From: Lachnospiraceae bacterium
Lineage (GTDB): Bacteria; Bacillota; Clostridia; Lachnospirales; Lachnospiraceae
Direction of reading: 5' to 3'
Length of the DNA stretch: 6,395 nucleotides
Assembly: GCA_015057205.1 (NCBI GenBank)
Contig: SVEW01000128.1
Coordinates: 1-6,395 of the forward strand
Under the pieces are notes generated by a model, which searched no databases, had not been told where the DNA came from, and saw nothing but the letters and a program-made list of their open reading frames with translations. Made by a program: the position numbers and the translations under genes. This document shows positions 1-5,655 of the stretch, one piece after another. Numbering within the stretch: the stretch's first letter is position 1; each line of letters opens with the position of its first letter.

Positions 1-988
1 TTCTACGTATCGTAAGATTCTGAATCGCCAGCTTATCGAGATGCTTGGACCACTTTCCCTCTATGCCGAAAACAATGGCATACGGATAAATATGGTAATA
101 ATACTCCGGATCCTCCTGGGACAAAAGCACCATCCTGTCATACTCCGCATCCTTAATAAAGTCCCGAAAACCATATATTTTCATCATCAGTTCTGCGTTC
201 TTATCAGAACGTGTTGCCATCACCATAGACAGTATAAATACTGCTGCTTCCGCAAGCACAAAAACAACTGACGGGAATTTCAACAAAGATACCTCCAACA
301 TAGGAAAAACCAGCCCTATTCCTGTCCCATATAACAACGCTCCAAGAACAATCCTTACCTTTCCCTTCTTCTGATTCACATGATAGTTATCGTATCCTTT
401 CCAGCCCAACAACATTCCAAAAATCACAAAAAAGGCCGGCACAAAAACAAGACTGAATGCCGCGAATTCCATCATTTCCATGCAAAATACCGCCATGTTC
501 AGGATTGCAAATACAATGCACACAAATCGTCTGGTAAAAGACTCATTTTTATATACCTCACCATATTTCTTCTCATAGCCATTCTGTACCTGAATCCACG
601 CCTTTGCAAATTGCTTAATAAAATCAGAAGGTGCATTCTTCATATCAAAGATCGTTGCTTTTCCTGGAAAATAGGCATTCATAAAGGTGCCTAGGAATTC
701 CGGTTCACTTTCGTCCACCTCTTTTTTCTTTTTCAGAATAGTTCTCTGTTGCTTGGTTTCAATGGTAATATAGCCCTTATCCGCAAGATAGTAGACCATA
801 CTCAAAATCTCTCGGTCTTCCAATTTTTCATCCAGTGCATAACCAATTTCCGCAGGGGTCAATCCTTCCGGCGGATAAAACTCCACCGTCTTTACCTGCG
901 GTTCTTTCCTCCTGTAATGTAACCACAAAAATAAAGATAACAATACCGTCGCAAAAGAAACTCCCATTATAATCATATCATTCACCAT
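1..988 (-). CDS. DUF2207-type integral membrane protein, C-terminal part, running off the left edge
   Basis: The frame is open from an ATG at 988 to the left edge (329 codons, no stop reached). The protein starts with a membrane segment (residues about 5-24), followed by a basic stretch and the motif FYPPEGLTPAEIGY (37-50), the hallmark of the cytosolic part of DUF2207 proteins. A small winged-helix-like stretch with YLADKGYITIE (67-77) follows, then two hydrophobic blocks (about 155-196 and 218-262) that can hold four more membrane segments. Near the visible end come YGFRDFI and PYAIVFGIEGKW, also typical of the family. Known DUF2207 proteins usually carry a signal peptide and about 200 extracellular residues before the first segment seen here; those are absent. 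Function of the family is unknown. The start is uncertain: ATG 988 has no good ribosome binding site, ATG 976 has a weak GGTG before it, and TTG 1024 is in frame. It lies 109 bases downstream of the XRE gene on the same strand. Confidence 0.8.
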   Translation of the reverse strand, partial: MVNDMIIMGVSFATVLLSLFLWLHYRRKEPQVKTVEFYPPEGLTPAEIGYALDEKLEDREILSMVYYLADKGYITIETKQQRTILKKKKEVDESEPEFLGTFMNAYFPGKATIFDMKNAPSDFIKQFAKAWIQVQNGYEKKYGEVYKNESFTRRFVCIVFAILNMAVFCMEMMEFAAFSLVFVPAFFVIFGMLLGWKGYDNYHVNQKKGKVRIVLGALLYGTGIGLVFPMLEVSLLKFPSVVFVLAEAAVFILSMVMATRSDKNAELMMKIYGFRDFIKDAEYDRMVLLSQEDPEYYYHIYPYAIVFGIEGKWSKHLDKLAIQNLTIRR

Positions 989-1097
989 ACTAATTAATGT
1001 CTGCTCATTAAGTACTGCTTCCAACGCTAATACTAAACGATGTGTTTTTCGACATGGTTTTGCGATTCTACTCTCGATTCTTATATGATATAATAAA

Positions 1098-1625
1098 CTA
1101 TTTTAATCCCATATCATGCAGAATAGAAATTGTTTTTTGCTTTGCACCCTCGGCACTTATATTTTTGCGAACGTCATCCAGATCGATGTAATCTCCCTGT
1201 TCTACGCAAGCTATGATTGCCTCGCAGATATAGGCATCCAGCGCTATCGGATTGGAAAAGGTTTCCTCCACTGCACTATTCATCCTCTCATCCAGCGCAT
1301 CCACCATCGTCCGATACATGAAATGGTCTGTGCCCAGCAAAACGCCAATCCGGTTCAGGCAAATCAGAGCTTCACGCATCCTTTCCACCGTAATACGTCT
1401 TCGGTAGTTCCACTTGCAACTTCCACCACCCAGCAACTCATCCACCGATGTGTTTAGGATTAGCGCAATATCCGGTAATAATGCCGTGTCCGGAAGACTT
1501 TCTCCTCTCTCCCAATTGGAAACCGACTGTGCCGTTACCCCAAGCCGTTCGCTTAATTCATTTTGGGTAAATCCCGCTCTTTTTCGTAGTGAGCAAATAT
1601 ACTCACCGATTTTTTTCATATCCAT
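1098..1625 (-). CDS. XRE-family DNA-binding regulator with uncharacterised C-terminal helical domain
   Basis: This is a 175-residue protein. Residues about 6-66 form a Cro/C1-type helix-turn-helix: the scan helix pair is around FTQNELSERLGVTAQSVSNWERG (19-41), followed by LPDIALILNTSVDELLGG, the usual closing helix of the domain. The remaining 105 residues, starting at the basic YRRRITVERMREAL (74-87), look entirely helical and contain no catalytic motif; a ligand-sensing or dimerisation role is inference only. The start at 1625 is well supported, because a full AAGGAGGT (1635-1642) sits nine bases upstream; the next ATG two codons later would be less well spaced. An inverted repeat at 1653-1667 just upstream suggests autoregulation. 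It may be cotranscribed with the membrane-protein gene downstream; its target is unknown. Confidence 0.88.
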   Translation of the reverse strand: MDMKKIGEYICSLRKRAGFTQNELSERLGVTAQSVSNWERGESLPDTALLPDIALILNTSVDELLGGGSCKWNYRRRITVERMREALICLNRIGVLLGTDHFMYRTMVDALDERMNSAVEETFSNPIALDAYICEAIIACVEQGDYIDLDDVRKNISAEGAKQKTISILHDMGLK

Positions 1626-1652
1626 AATTTAATTACCTCCTTCGCTATCTAG

Positions 1653-1667
1653 TGTAACCCCTTTACA
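1653..1667. promoter_or_regulatory. Candidate operator, inverted repeat TGTAA-N5-TTACA
   Basis: TGTAACCCCTTTACA is a perfect 5-bp inverted repeat with a 5-base spacer, 28 bases upstream of the XRE start codon and 11 bases before its ribosome binding site. On the minus strand it overlaps a possible -10 (TACACT, bases 1651-1656), whose -35 is poor. Size, symmetry and position fit an XRE dimer site, but a repeat this short could arise by chance. Confidence 0.35.
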
Positions 1668-1682
1668 ACCCTAAAAGAAGCG

Positions 1683-1695
1683 AACAACACTTGTT
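1683..1695. repeat. Short inverted repeat AACAA-CAC-TTGTT
   Basis: A second perfect 5-bp inverted repeat with a 3-base centre lies 16 bases beyond the TGTAA/TTACA repeat in the leader of the XRE gene. The half-sites differ, so it is not a second copy of the same operator. Apart from these repeats and the ribosome binding site, I see nothing in the 1626-1850 gap: no small gene and no terminator with a T-tract after the acetyltransferase gene. Confidence 0.25.
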
Positions 1696-1850
1696 ATATT
1701 TGGGTAAAAATTCAAGTACTGCTTTACGTTGGGTCTCCGAAGGATCTAAAATAGGATTTTTATATAATTAGCTCCCACTGCTTGGTATAAATCTTCTCAA
1801 ATCAAAAACAAATCCCATTAAACTATGTTTCCTCGACAAAGCTGCCCTCT

Positions 1851-2723
1851 CTATAGCATATATTTATAACATACATAATCATCCAGATGCTCAAAGCCCA
1901 CCTCAGTGCACTCTTCCACCTCGGCATCATTTTCCGGCCAGTGGTAGTTATGTTTTGCACCTCGCTTGTATGCTGCATTGAGAGCGGCTTTTAGCAGCTC
2001 TTTTCTGCCTTCGGCCGCCGGCTTAATACTATCCATTCCAATAATTTGGGCACAGTCACCGTCAAAAACATCGTTATAGATAACAGCTGCCGGTTCGTCG
2101 TCTTCTTTCCACAAAAACAGCTCCCAGACACCTTCCTCTTTCCATGCCTTGTAGATACGGTCGGAATTCCAATACATTTCGCCTTCATTCACTTTGTGTA
2201 CCGTCCGAAAATCTTCAAAGTTCTCCTCCGTCACCGGAATCACCTTGTGGGATACTTCAAACGTCATATTCGGTTTAAAGCGAAAAACATACATCTTGGA
2301 GTGTTCAATGGCTCTCCATCCCTTTTCCTCGCAAAAATCAACTGCCGAAGTATTCGTTGTCGAAACCCCTAGCATAATTTTCTTACCCGGGTAATGTGCT
2401 TCCATGTAGGAAAGCACTTCTTCCAACACTTTTGCAAAATCGCATGCCACATAAAAATAATCGAAATTAATGGAATCGTCCTCTCCCAAGCGGTATAGAA
2501 TATAGCCGAATATCTGCTCTGCTTCCTCGTATACCAAGGTACCGAAATCCGCATCCTTATTTTCGATTTTGTTTGCAAAACGCTCTATCCGCTCAACGAG
2601 ATCGCTTTTCTGCTTCAATCCGTCCCGCCAGTTCGGGTAAACTCCCTTGTCAATTCTTGCCGCAAGTTCATACATGTCTTCGGTATGCTGTAGTAATTCT
2701 TCTTTTCCTAATTCCCTTAACAT
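1851..2723 (-). CDS. GNAT-like protein with two acetyltransferase-like halves
   Basis: This is a 290-residue cytosolic protein. The first half (about 1-150) has an N-terminal helical stretch with a conserved-looking YPNWRDG, the GNAT-like strand EQIFGYILYRL, and the segment GVSTTNTSAVDFCEEKGWRAI, which matches the GNAT motif B pattern (N-xxA-xxF-xxxxGF). The second half (about 160-290) repeats the plan: strands at WELFLWKEDDEPAAVIYND, a helix RKELLKAALNAAYKRG, and CTEVGFEHLDDYVCYKY at the end. The first half lacks a recognisable Q/RxxGxG acetyl-CoA loop (FAKVLEEVL takes its place), and in the second the loop is only loosely GNAT-like (AAEGRKELL). One or both halves may therefore be catalytically weak. 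The frame stays open upstream to 2954, but ATG 2723 has GGAG seven bases before it and a good promoter just upstream, so the longer version is rejected. Substrate unknown. Confidence 0.75.
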   Translation of the reverse strand: MLRELGKEELLQHTEDMYELAARIDKGVYPNWRDGLKQKSDLVERIERFANKIENKDADFGTLVYEEAEQIFGYILYRLGEDDSINFDYFYVACDFAKVLEEVLSYMEAHYPGKKIMLGVSTTNTSAVDFCEEKGWRAIEHSKMYVFRFKPNMTFEVSHKVIPVTEENFEDFRTVHKVNEGEMYWNSDRIYKAWKEEGVWELFLWKEDDEPAAVIYNDVFDGDCAQIIGMDSIKPAAEGRKELLKAALNAAYKRGAKHNYHWPENDAEVEECTEVGFEHLDDYVCYKYML

Positions 2724-2730
2724 CTTTCTT

Positions 2731-2734
2731 CTCC
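2731..2734 (-). promoter_or_regulatory. Ribosome binding site that fixes the start of the GNAT-like gene
   Basis: GGAG on the minus strand, in a purine-rich run, seven bases before ATG 2723. It decides against the in-frame upstream starts, which would lie inside or beyond the promoter at 2764-2792. Confidence 0.7.
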
Positions 2735-2763
2735 TATCTCCTCTTTTTACACAACATGGTTTT

Positions 2764-2792
2764 AGTGTATCATATCCAGAATAGTTTGACAA
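2764..2792 (-). promoter_or_regulatory. Sigma-A-type promoter for the GNAT-like gene
   Basis: On the minus strand there is TTGTCA (2792-2787, five of six consensus bases), a 17-base spacer and TACACT (2769-2764, four of six), with a TG one base before the -10, making an extended -10. Predicted transcription would begin near 2757 and give a leader of about 34 bases that contains the ribosome binding site. It is the best housekeeping-type promoter in the window. Confidence 0.65.
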
Positions 2793-2837
2793 TTCATTTT
2801 TTTGCATACCACTTATCTCTATGCTAAAATATGACCT

Positions 2838-2948
2838 ATGAAGATTGAAACCAAACGACTGATTATCCGAGATTACCGGGAATCGGATTTTGAAGACTAT
2901 TTTAACTATATGATGGATGATATTGTTTTGCATGTATGTATAAAGTGA
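2838..2948 (+). pseudogene. N-terminal stump of a RimJ/RimL-type GNAT acetyltransferase
   Basis: Thirty-six codons from ATG 2838 to TGA 2946-2948 read MKIETKRLIIRDYRESDFED and then YFNYMMD and a few unrelated residues. The opening (E-T-K/E-R-LIIR-x-x-x-x-x-D-x-E) is the first strand and helix of ribosomal-protein-type GNAT acetyltransferases, normally about 170-180 residues long. Similarity stops after roughly residue 27, and the frame ends at the left arm of the 2942-2976 hairpin. There is no ribosome binding site. It is best read as the surviving 5' end of a gene lost by deletion or insertion, not a working gene. It is the only clear plus-strand coding trace in the left four-fifths of the window. 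Confidence 0.65.
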
Positions 2949-2976
2949 CAGCATACAATCAGTATACTGTCACTTT
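2942..2976 (-). terminator. Long hairpin downstream of the deacetylase gene, probable terminator
   Basis: AAAGTGACAG (2942-2951) and CTGTCACTTT (2967-2976) are perfect 10-bp complements. After one mismatch (2952/2966) the stem continues with ATAC/GTAT (2953-2956/2962-2965) around the loop AATCA. It lies 20 bases after the deacetylase stop on the minus strand. The T-run after the stem is only three bases in either direction, so termination may be modest or work both ways. An alternative is a remnant of a small palindromic repeat at the point where the GNAT stump breaks off. Confidence 0.55.
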
Positions 2977-2996
2977 CGCTTACATTACTATCTATT

Positions 2997-4253
2997 TTAA
3001 GCCGATTGGTTGATTAAAATCTGAAAGTGTAATTTCTTCGACGCCGCCTTATAATTCTTCGTGGCCCCGATTTTTACCACAACGAAGTACTCCCCTGGGC
3101 TGGTCGGCTGTTCAATCAAGATCCCCTCTTGATTGTAAAAAGAAATCCTTCGCTCTCCAGTTCTATTTTCGCAAAAAATGTCGACATCAACGCCCTTCTC
3201 ACTCTGGGCTACAACGATTCGAATTTCGGGCTTTGCTTTCGTAATCCGGAATGTCTTTGACGCCGTTACTTCCTTGTAGGTTTTCGTTTGGGTTTGCACC
3301 ACTTTCACCAGATACTTGCCTGCATCCTTCGGTGCCTTCTTTAACTTCGTTTTACCTTTGTAAAAATAGGTTTTTATGGCACCCTTTGACTTCGTTTTAA
3401 TCGTCAAATGCGCCGATGCGCGTTTGCCATCGTAGGTATAATTCTTGATTCGAATAGATAATTTCGGATTTTTCTTATACACCGTGTCGAAACGCTCGAA
3501 AGTAAATCCCCTGCTCTTAAGGAAGCGAATCGCCCGCGGCAACGCTTTTCGATCGGCCGAAGAGGTATTGTGCATCAGCGGTACCATTCCATTATGGTAG
3601 TAGGTTCGAAACTGCCCCACCACAGAATCCACGGATGGCTGATGGTTCACATCCCAGTCGAACCAGGCATTACTCCAAAAAAGTGTTTTGTATCCCATGT
3701 CAGATAATACCTTCAACACCCGCTGGCTGTAGGCCCCCTCCGGTGGTCGTAAAATTTTGTCAATGGCCTCACCGGTGCACTCTTTCACCGCTTTTTCCAC
3801 GGCACGAACTTCCCGCTTTATCTTGCGTACGCTGCAATCCGGAAGTCTGGGATGCGTCTTGGTATGATTGCCCACCAGATGCCCTTCTGCTTTCATACGT
3901 TTAACAAGAGCCGGTTCTGCTTTCACGAATGGTTCCGTCACAAAAAACACCGCACGAATGTGATACCGTTTTAGCACATCCAGAATCCCCTTTGTATTTC
4001 CATTTTCATAGCCACAGTCGAAGGTAAGGTAGCATACTTTACGCGAGGTATCGCCATAATAGTAGGCACCATATTTTTTCAGGGATTTTGCCGTACTTAC
4101 ACCACCGGGTGTTTTGTGCAACCGATTCCTCGTAAGCCCCCACCCATGCGATGCATTGGAGTACTTTTCGTAATTTGTCGTCGCCAGTACCGTTGTCTGA
4201 AAAAGCACACAGCACAACAATACGGCAACCGTTCCGACGCAGATTTTTCTCAT
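2997..4253 (-). CDS. Exported PdaA-like polysaccharide deacetylase with C-terminal Ig/MBG-like modules
   Basis: This 418-residue protein has a signal peptide (1-24, cleavage near VLA-TT). Residues about 30-258 form a NodB deacetylase domain of the PdaA class, the enzymes that remove acetyl from muramic acid on the way to the delta-lactam of spore cortex. The motifs are in order: TFDCGYENG (77-85, with Asp79 as expected base), GNHTKTHP (128-135, zinc ligands His130 and His134), RPPEGAYS (169-176), FDWDVNHQ (198-205) and LMHNTSS (226-232, with His228). In PdaA the second Asp of the usual TFDD is also replaced (by Asn); here it is Cys80. The last 160 residues are unusual for PdaA, which ends after the catalytic domain: a module with YTYDGKRASAHLTIK and AGKYLVKV (272-338) resembles MBG/YDG Ig-like repeats, and a second, weaker one follows (340-415, SPGEYFVVVKI). 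These probably bind the wall or act as spacers. AAGGAG (4264-4259) lies five bases before ATG 4253. Confidence 0.87.
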   Translation of the reverse strand: MRKICVGTVAVLLCCVLFQTTVLATTNYEKYSNASHGWGLTRNRLHKTPGGVSTAKSLKKYGAYYYGDTSRKVCYLTFDCGYENGNTKGILDVLKRYHIRAVFFVTEPFVKAEPALVKRMKAEGHLVGNHTKTHPRLPDCSVRKIKREVRAVEKAVKECTGEAIDKILRPPEGAYSQRVLKVLSDMGYKTLFWSNAWFDWDVNHQPSVDSVVGQFRTYYHNGMVPLMHNTSSADRKALPRAIRFLKSRGFTFERFDTVYKKNPKLSIRIKNYTYDGKRASAHLTIKTKSKGAIKTYFYKGKTKLKKAPKDAGKYLVKVVQTQTKTYKEVTASKTFRITKAKPEIRIVVAQSEKGVDVDIFCENRTGERRISFYNQEGILIEQPTSPGEYFVVVKIGATKNYKAASKKLHFQILINQSA

Positions 4254-4296
4254 AAGCGCTCCTTTCTCCCCTTTCTTACATTATATAACGCTTATG
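4251..4296 (-). promoter_or_regulatory. Start region of the deacetylase gene: -10 element, ribosome binding site and an inverted repeat over the start codon
   Basis: On the minus strand a perfect TATAAT (4285-4280) lies about 27 bases before the start codon, but no convincing -35 stands at 16-18 bases, so the sigma factor is unclear; a sporulation sigma factor would make sense but I cannot match its consensus. CATAAGCG (4251-4258) and CGCTTATG (4289-4296) are 8-bp complements; the near arm contains the start codon. In a transcript starting further upstream the arms could pair and mask the AUG while the AAGGAG stays in the loop. Confidence 0.35.
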
Positions 4297-4323
4297 TGAA
4301 AAAATTTCTTCTGCGTTGCATCA

Positions 4324-4935
4324 TTACTCATAATTCTTCAGCGCTTCATTAGAAATCTCTTCCACCAGTTCCTGGTCCCCATTCGTAGCACCCTCGTTTT
4401 TCTTTTCTTCCATCTGGTTTTTTATATATTTATTAATAATGAGAATCGCCCTATATTGAGGTCGCGTTTTTTCCCAATATTCTTCTTCTGTAATCTTGTA
4501 TCCGGCAAGCAATGCCGTTAACGATTTCTCTGCCTCTTCGTCACTGTGTGTCACTTCTTTTACCTCATTAATTGAGTCCGTAACCTCTTCTTCCGTTACT
4601 GTGACACCTGCATCCATTGCGGCTAGATACAGTGCTCTGTTCTTTTCAGCGCTTTCCAAAAGCGACTTTTTCACTTCATTGACATCCTTCCCGGTTTCTT
4701 TTGCATACGCTTCTGCCTTTCTTTCGATGCGCGCCTCATCTATCACCGTCGGATCATATGTCCACTCATCTGTTGCAAACTCCTCATCGCTATTTGCTAC
4801 ATTGTAAAAAATATTCTCCTCCTCAGATGCACTTCCTTCGTTGTAGTGATTTGATGCGCTACTGTCTACCGGGTCAAGTTTTCCGGACATGATGATTAAA
4901 AACGCTATTACCAAGATGTATTTTACTTTTCTCAT
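4324..4935 (-). CDS. Exported SurA/PrsA N-terminal-like chaperone-type protein without an isomerase domain
   Basis: This 203-residue protein has an N-terminal hydrophobic segment (residues 5-18, after MRKVK) serving as signal peptide or membrane anchor; there is no lipobox cysteine. An acidic linker rich in Ser, Glu and Asp follows (about 24-62). Residues about 63-175 are helical and follow the pattern of the SurA N-terminal domain: long amphipathic helices, then AGVTVTEEEVTDSINEVKE (109-127) and AGYKITEEEYWEKTRPQYRA (144-163), as in extracytoplasmic peptidyl-prolyl isomerases of Gram-positive bacteria. The parvulin domain that normally follows is missing: the protein ends with a charged tail. 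A holdase-like role outside the membrane is inference. GGGAGG (4946-4941) lies five bases before the ATG. It is the second gene of a two-gene unit, 27 bases after the 184-residue protein; no strong terminator follows it. Confidence 0.7.
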   Translation of the reverse strand: MRKVKYILVIAFLIIMSGKLDPVDSSASNHYNEGSASEEENIFYNVANSDEEFATDEWTYDPTVIDEARIERKAEAYAKETGKDVNEVKKSLLESAEKNRALYLAAMDAGVTVTEEEVTDSINEVKEVTHSDEEAEKSLTALLAGYKITEEEYWEKTRPQYRAILIINKYIKNQMEEKKNEGATNGDQELVEEISNEALKNYE

Positions 4936-4962
4936 GACAACCTCCCTAATAAGTTGATTGAT

Positions 4963-5517
4963 TTATGCCCTTACATCAAAACTTGCACGTGGCATTTCAC
5001 CAAGTTCATTATTGATTGTACAATTTTTTCGAGCGGCACAATACTCTGAGTGATAATAATCCGTCATTGTTCGTCCAGCCATTTGTTCCTCTTTTGTTGG
5101 CCATGAATGCCATCCAGAAAATGGTGTATAACTTAAAATCTGATCGCCGTTTTCATCGAATATGTGTATATAATTTCCATGTGAACCGGCTTCGAACTTT
5201 GCCTTATAGGGAAGTCCTAATAATATAGTCACTAAATCCTCTTCCTCGTCGTAATCGTTGTTCACACGATTTCCGCCTGTTTGATTTATTGCCATTGTTG
5301 CCTTAGCTTTTAGTTCTTCACGATTAGGAGCAACCTTTGCTAATTCGGCATTCTGAAGCTTAATGTAGTCTTTGTCCATATAAATAGCTTTTTGAGCATC
5401 CTGCTTTGCCAACGCACTGATTTGCTTTGCTAAAGAGTCGGTCAATTTCCAGTCCCGCTGCCTGGATGATTTTACACATTGAAATTGAATACCACCCAAA
5501 TTATCTTCGATTCGCAT
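4963..5517 (-). CDS. Uncharacterised soluble protein, first gene of a two-gene unit
   Basis: I do not recognise this 184-residue protein. It has no signal peptide or membrane segment. Residues about 22-80 are helical and lysine/alanine-rich (LAKQISALAKQDAQKAI, then APNREELKAKA); an acidic turn DYDEEED (88-94) follows. Residues 95-140 look like a small beta unit with glycine turns: ILLGLPYKAKFEAGSHGNYI, HIFDENGDQILSY and FSGWHSWPTKEE. The C-terminus (145-184) is helical, with cysteines at 160 and 166. The order helical region, beta hairpins with a GW turn, closing helix suggests a compact accessory or structural protein rather than an enzyme. The frame extends eight codons further to a TTG at 5541, but that extension contains the AGGAGGAGG ribosome binding site itself, so ATG 5517 is chosen. 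The next gene begins 27 bases after its stop, suggesting coupled expression and perhaps a shared task. Confidence 0.7.
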   Translation of the reverse strand: MRIEDNLGGIQFQCVKSSRQRDWKLTDSLAKQISALAKQDAQKAIYMDKDYIKLQNAELAKVAPNREELKAKATMAINQTGGNRVNNDYDEEEDLVTILLGLPYKAKFEAGSHGNYIHIFDENGDQILSYTPFSGWHSWPTKEEQMAGRTMTDYYHSEYCAARKNCTINNELGEMPRASFDVRA

Positions 5518-5525
5518 AATTCTGT

Positions 5526-5534
5526 CCTCCTCCT
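5526..5534 (-). promoter_or_regulatory. Ribosome binding site that fixes the start of the 184-residue protein
   Basis: AGGAGGAGG on the minus strand, eight bases before ATG 5517. It lies within the in-frame extension that starts at TTG 5541, so the longer start is rejected. Confidence 0.75.
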
Positions 5535-5550
5535 GGTTCAATGTAGCACC

Positions 5551-5607
5551 TTTCTGCAGAAATATGTACTAACGGTTACACAGAGAACATATCAAAAATT
5601 TAAAAAA
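5551..5607 (-). promoter_or_regulatory. Presumed promoter region of the two-gene unit, with a 12-bp palindrome
   Basis: Because a strong terminator ends transcription at about 5600, the two-gene unit needs its own promoter here. The best minus-strand candidates are weak: TTGATA (about 5594-5589) has no good -10 at 16-18 bases, and TTGCAT with TATGTT 17 bases later is partial and overlaps the terminator. TTTCTGCAGAAA (5551-5562) is a perfect 12-bp palindrome 33 bases before the start codon, and TAACGGTTA (5570-5578) is a smaller one; either could be an operator. Confidence 0.3.
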
Positions 5608-5655
5608 AATGCAAACAAAGTTTGAACGGAAATTATTTCAAACTTTGTTTGCATT
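5608..5655 (-). terminator. Strong intrinsic terminator of the helical-protein gene
   Basis: AATGCAAACAAAGTTTGAA (5608-5626) and its exact complement at 5637-5655 form a perfect 19-bp stem with a 10-base loop (5627-5636). On the minus strand the stem runs into eight T bases (plus-strand A8 at 5602-5609, the last two shared with the stem). It lies about 145 bases after the stop of the helical gene. The stem is AT-rich but long. There is no T-run on the plus-strand side, so it acts on minus-strand transcripts. Confidence 0.8.

Noticed and set aside
380..694. Plus-strand open frame of 104 codons
   Set aside because: It is the shadow of the DUF2207-type gene: low-complexity His/Lys-rich product, no ribosome binding site. 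The other plus-strand frames at 41-271, 1116-1632, 2046-2394, 3635-3904 and 4496-4892 fail in the same way.
1010..1724. Direct repeat AAGTACTGCTT at about 1010-1020 and 1714-1724 as traces of recombination around the XRE gene
   Set aside because: An 11-base repeat is expected by chance several times in a window of this size, and the flanks do not match.
2786..2830. Plus-strand TTGACA as a promoter for the acetyltransferase stump
   Set aside because: No acceptable -10 lies 16-18 bases downstream; the nearest TATGCT or TAAAAT is about 28 or more bases away. The same bases are better explained as the minus-strand -35.
2724..2954. N-terminal extension of the GNAT-like gene up to an ATG at 2954
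   Set aside because: The extra 77 codons do not resemble GNAT proteins, run across a good promoter, the GNAT stump on the other strand and part of a hairpin. ATG 2723 has a proper ribosome binding site.
5518..5541. TTG start giving eight more residues to the 184-residue protein
   Set aside because: The extension consists of the ribosome binding site itself and has none of its own.
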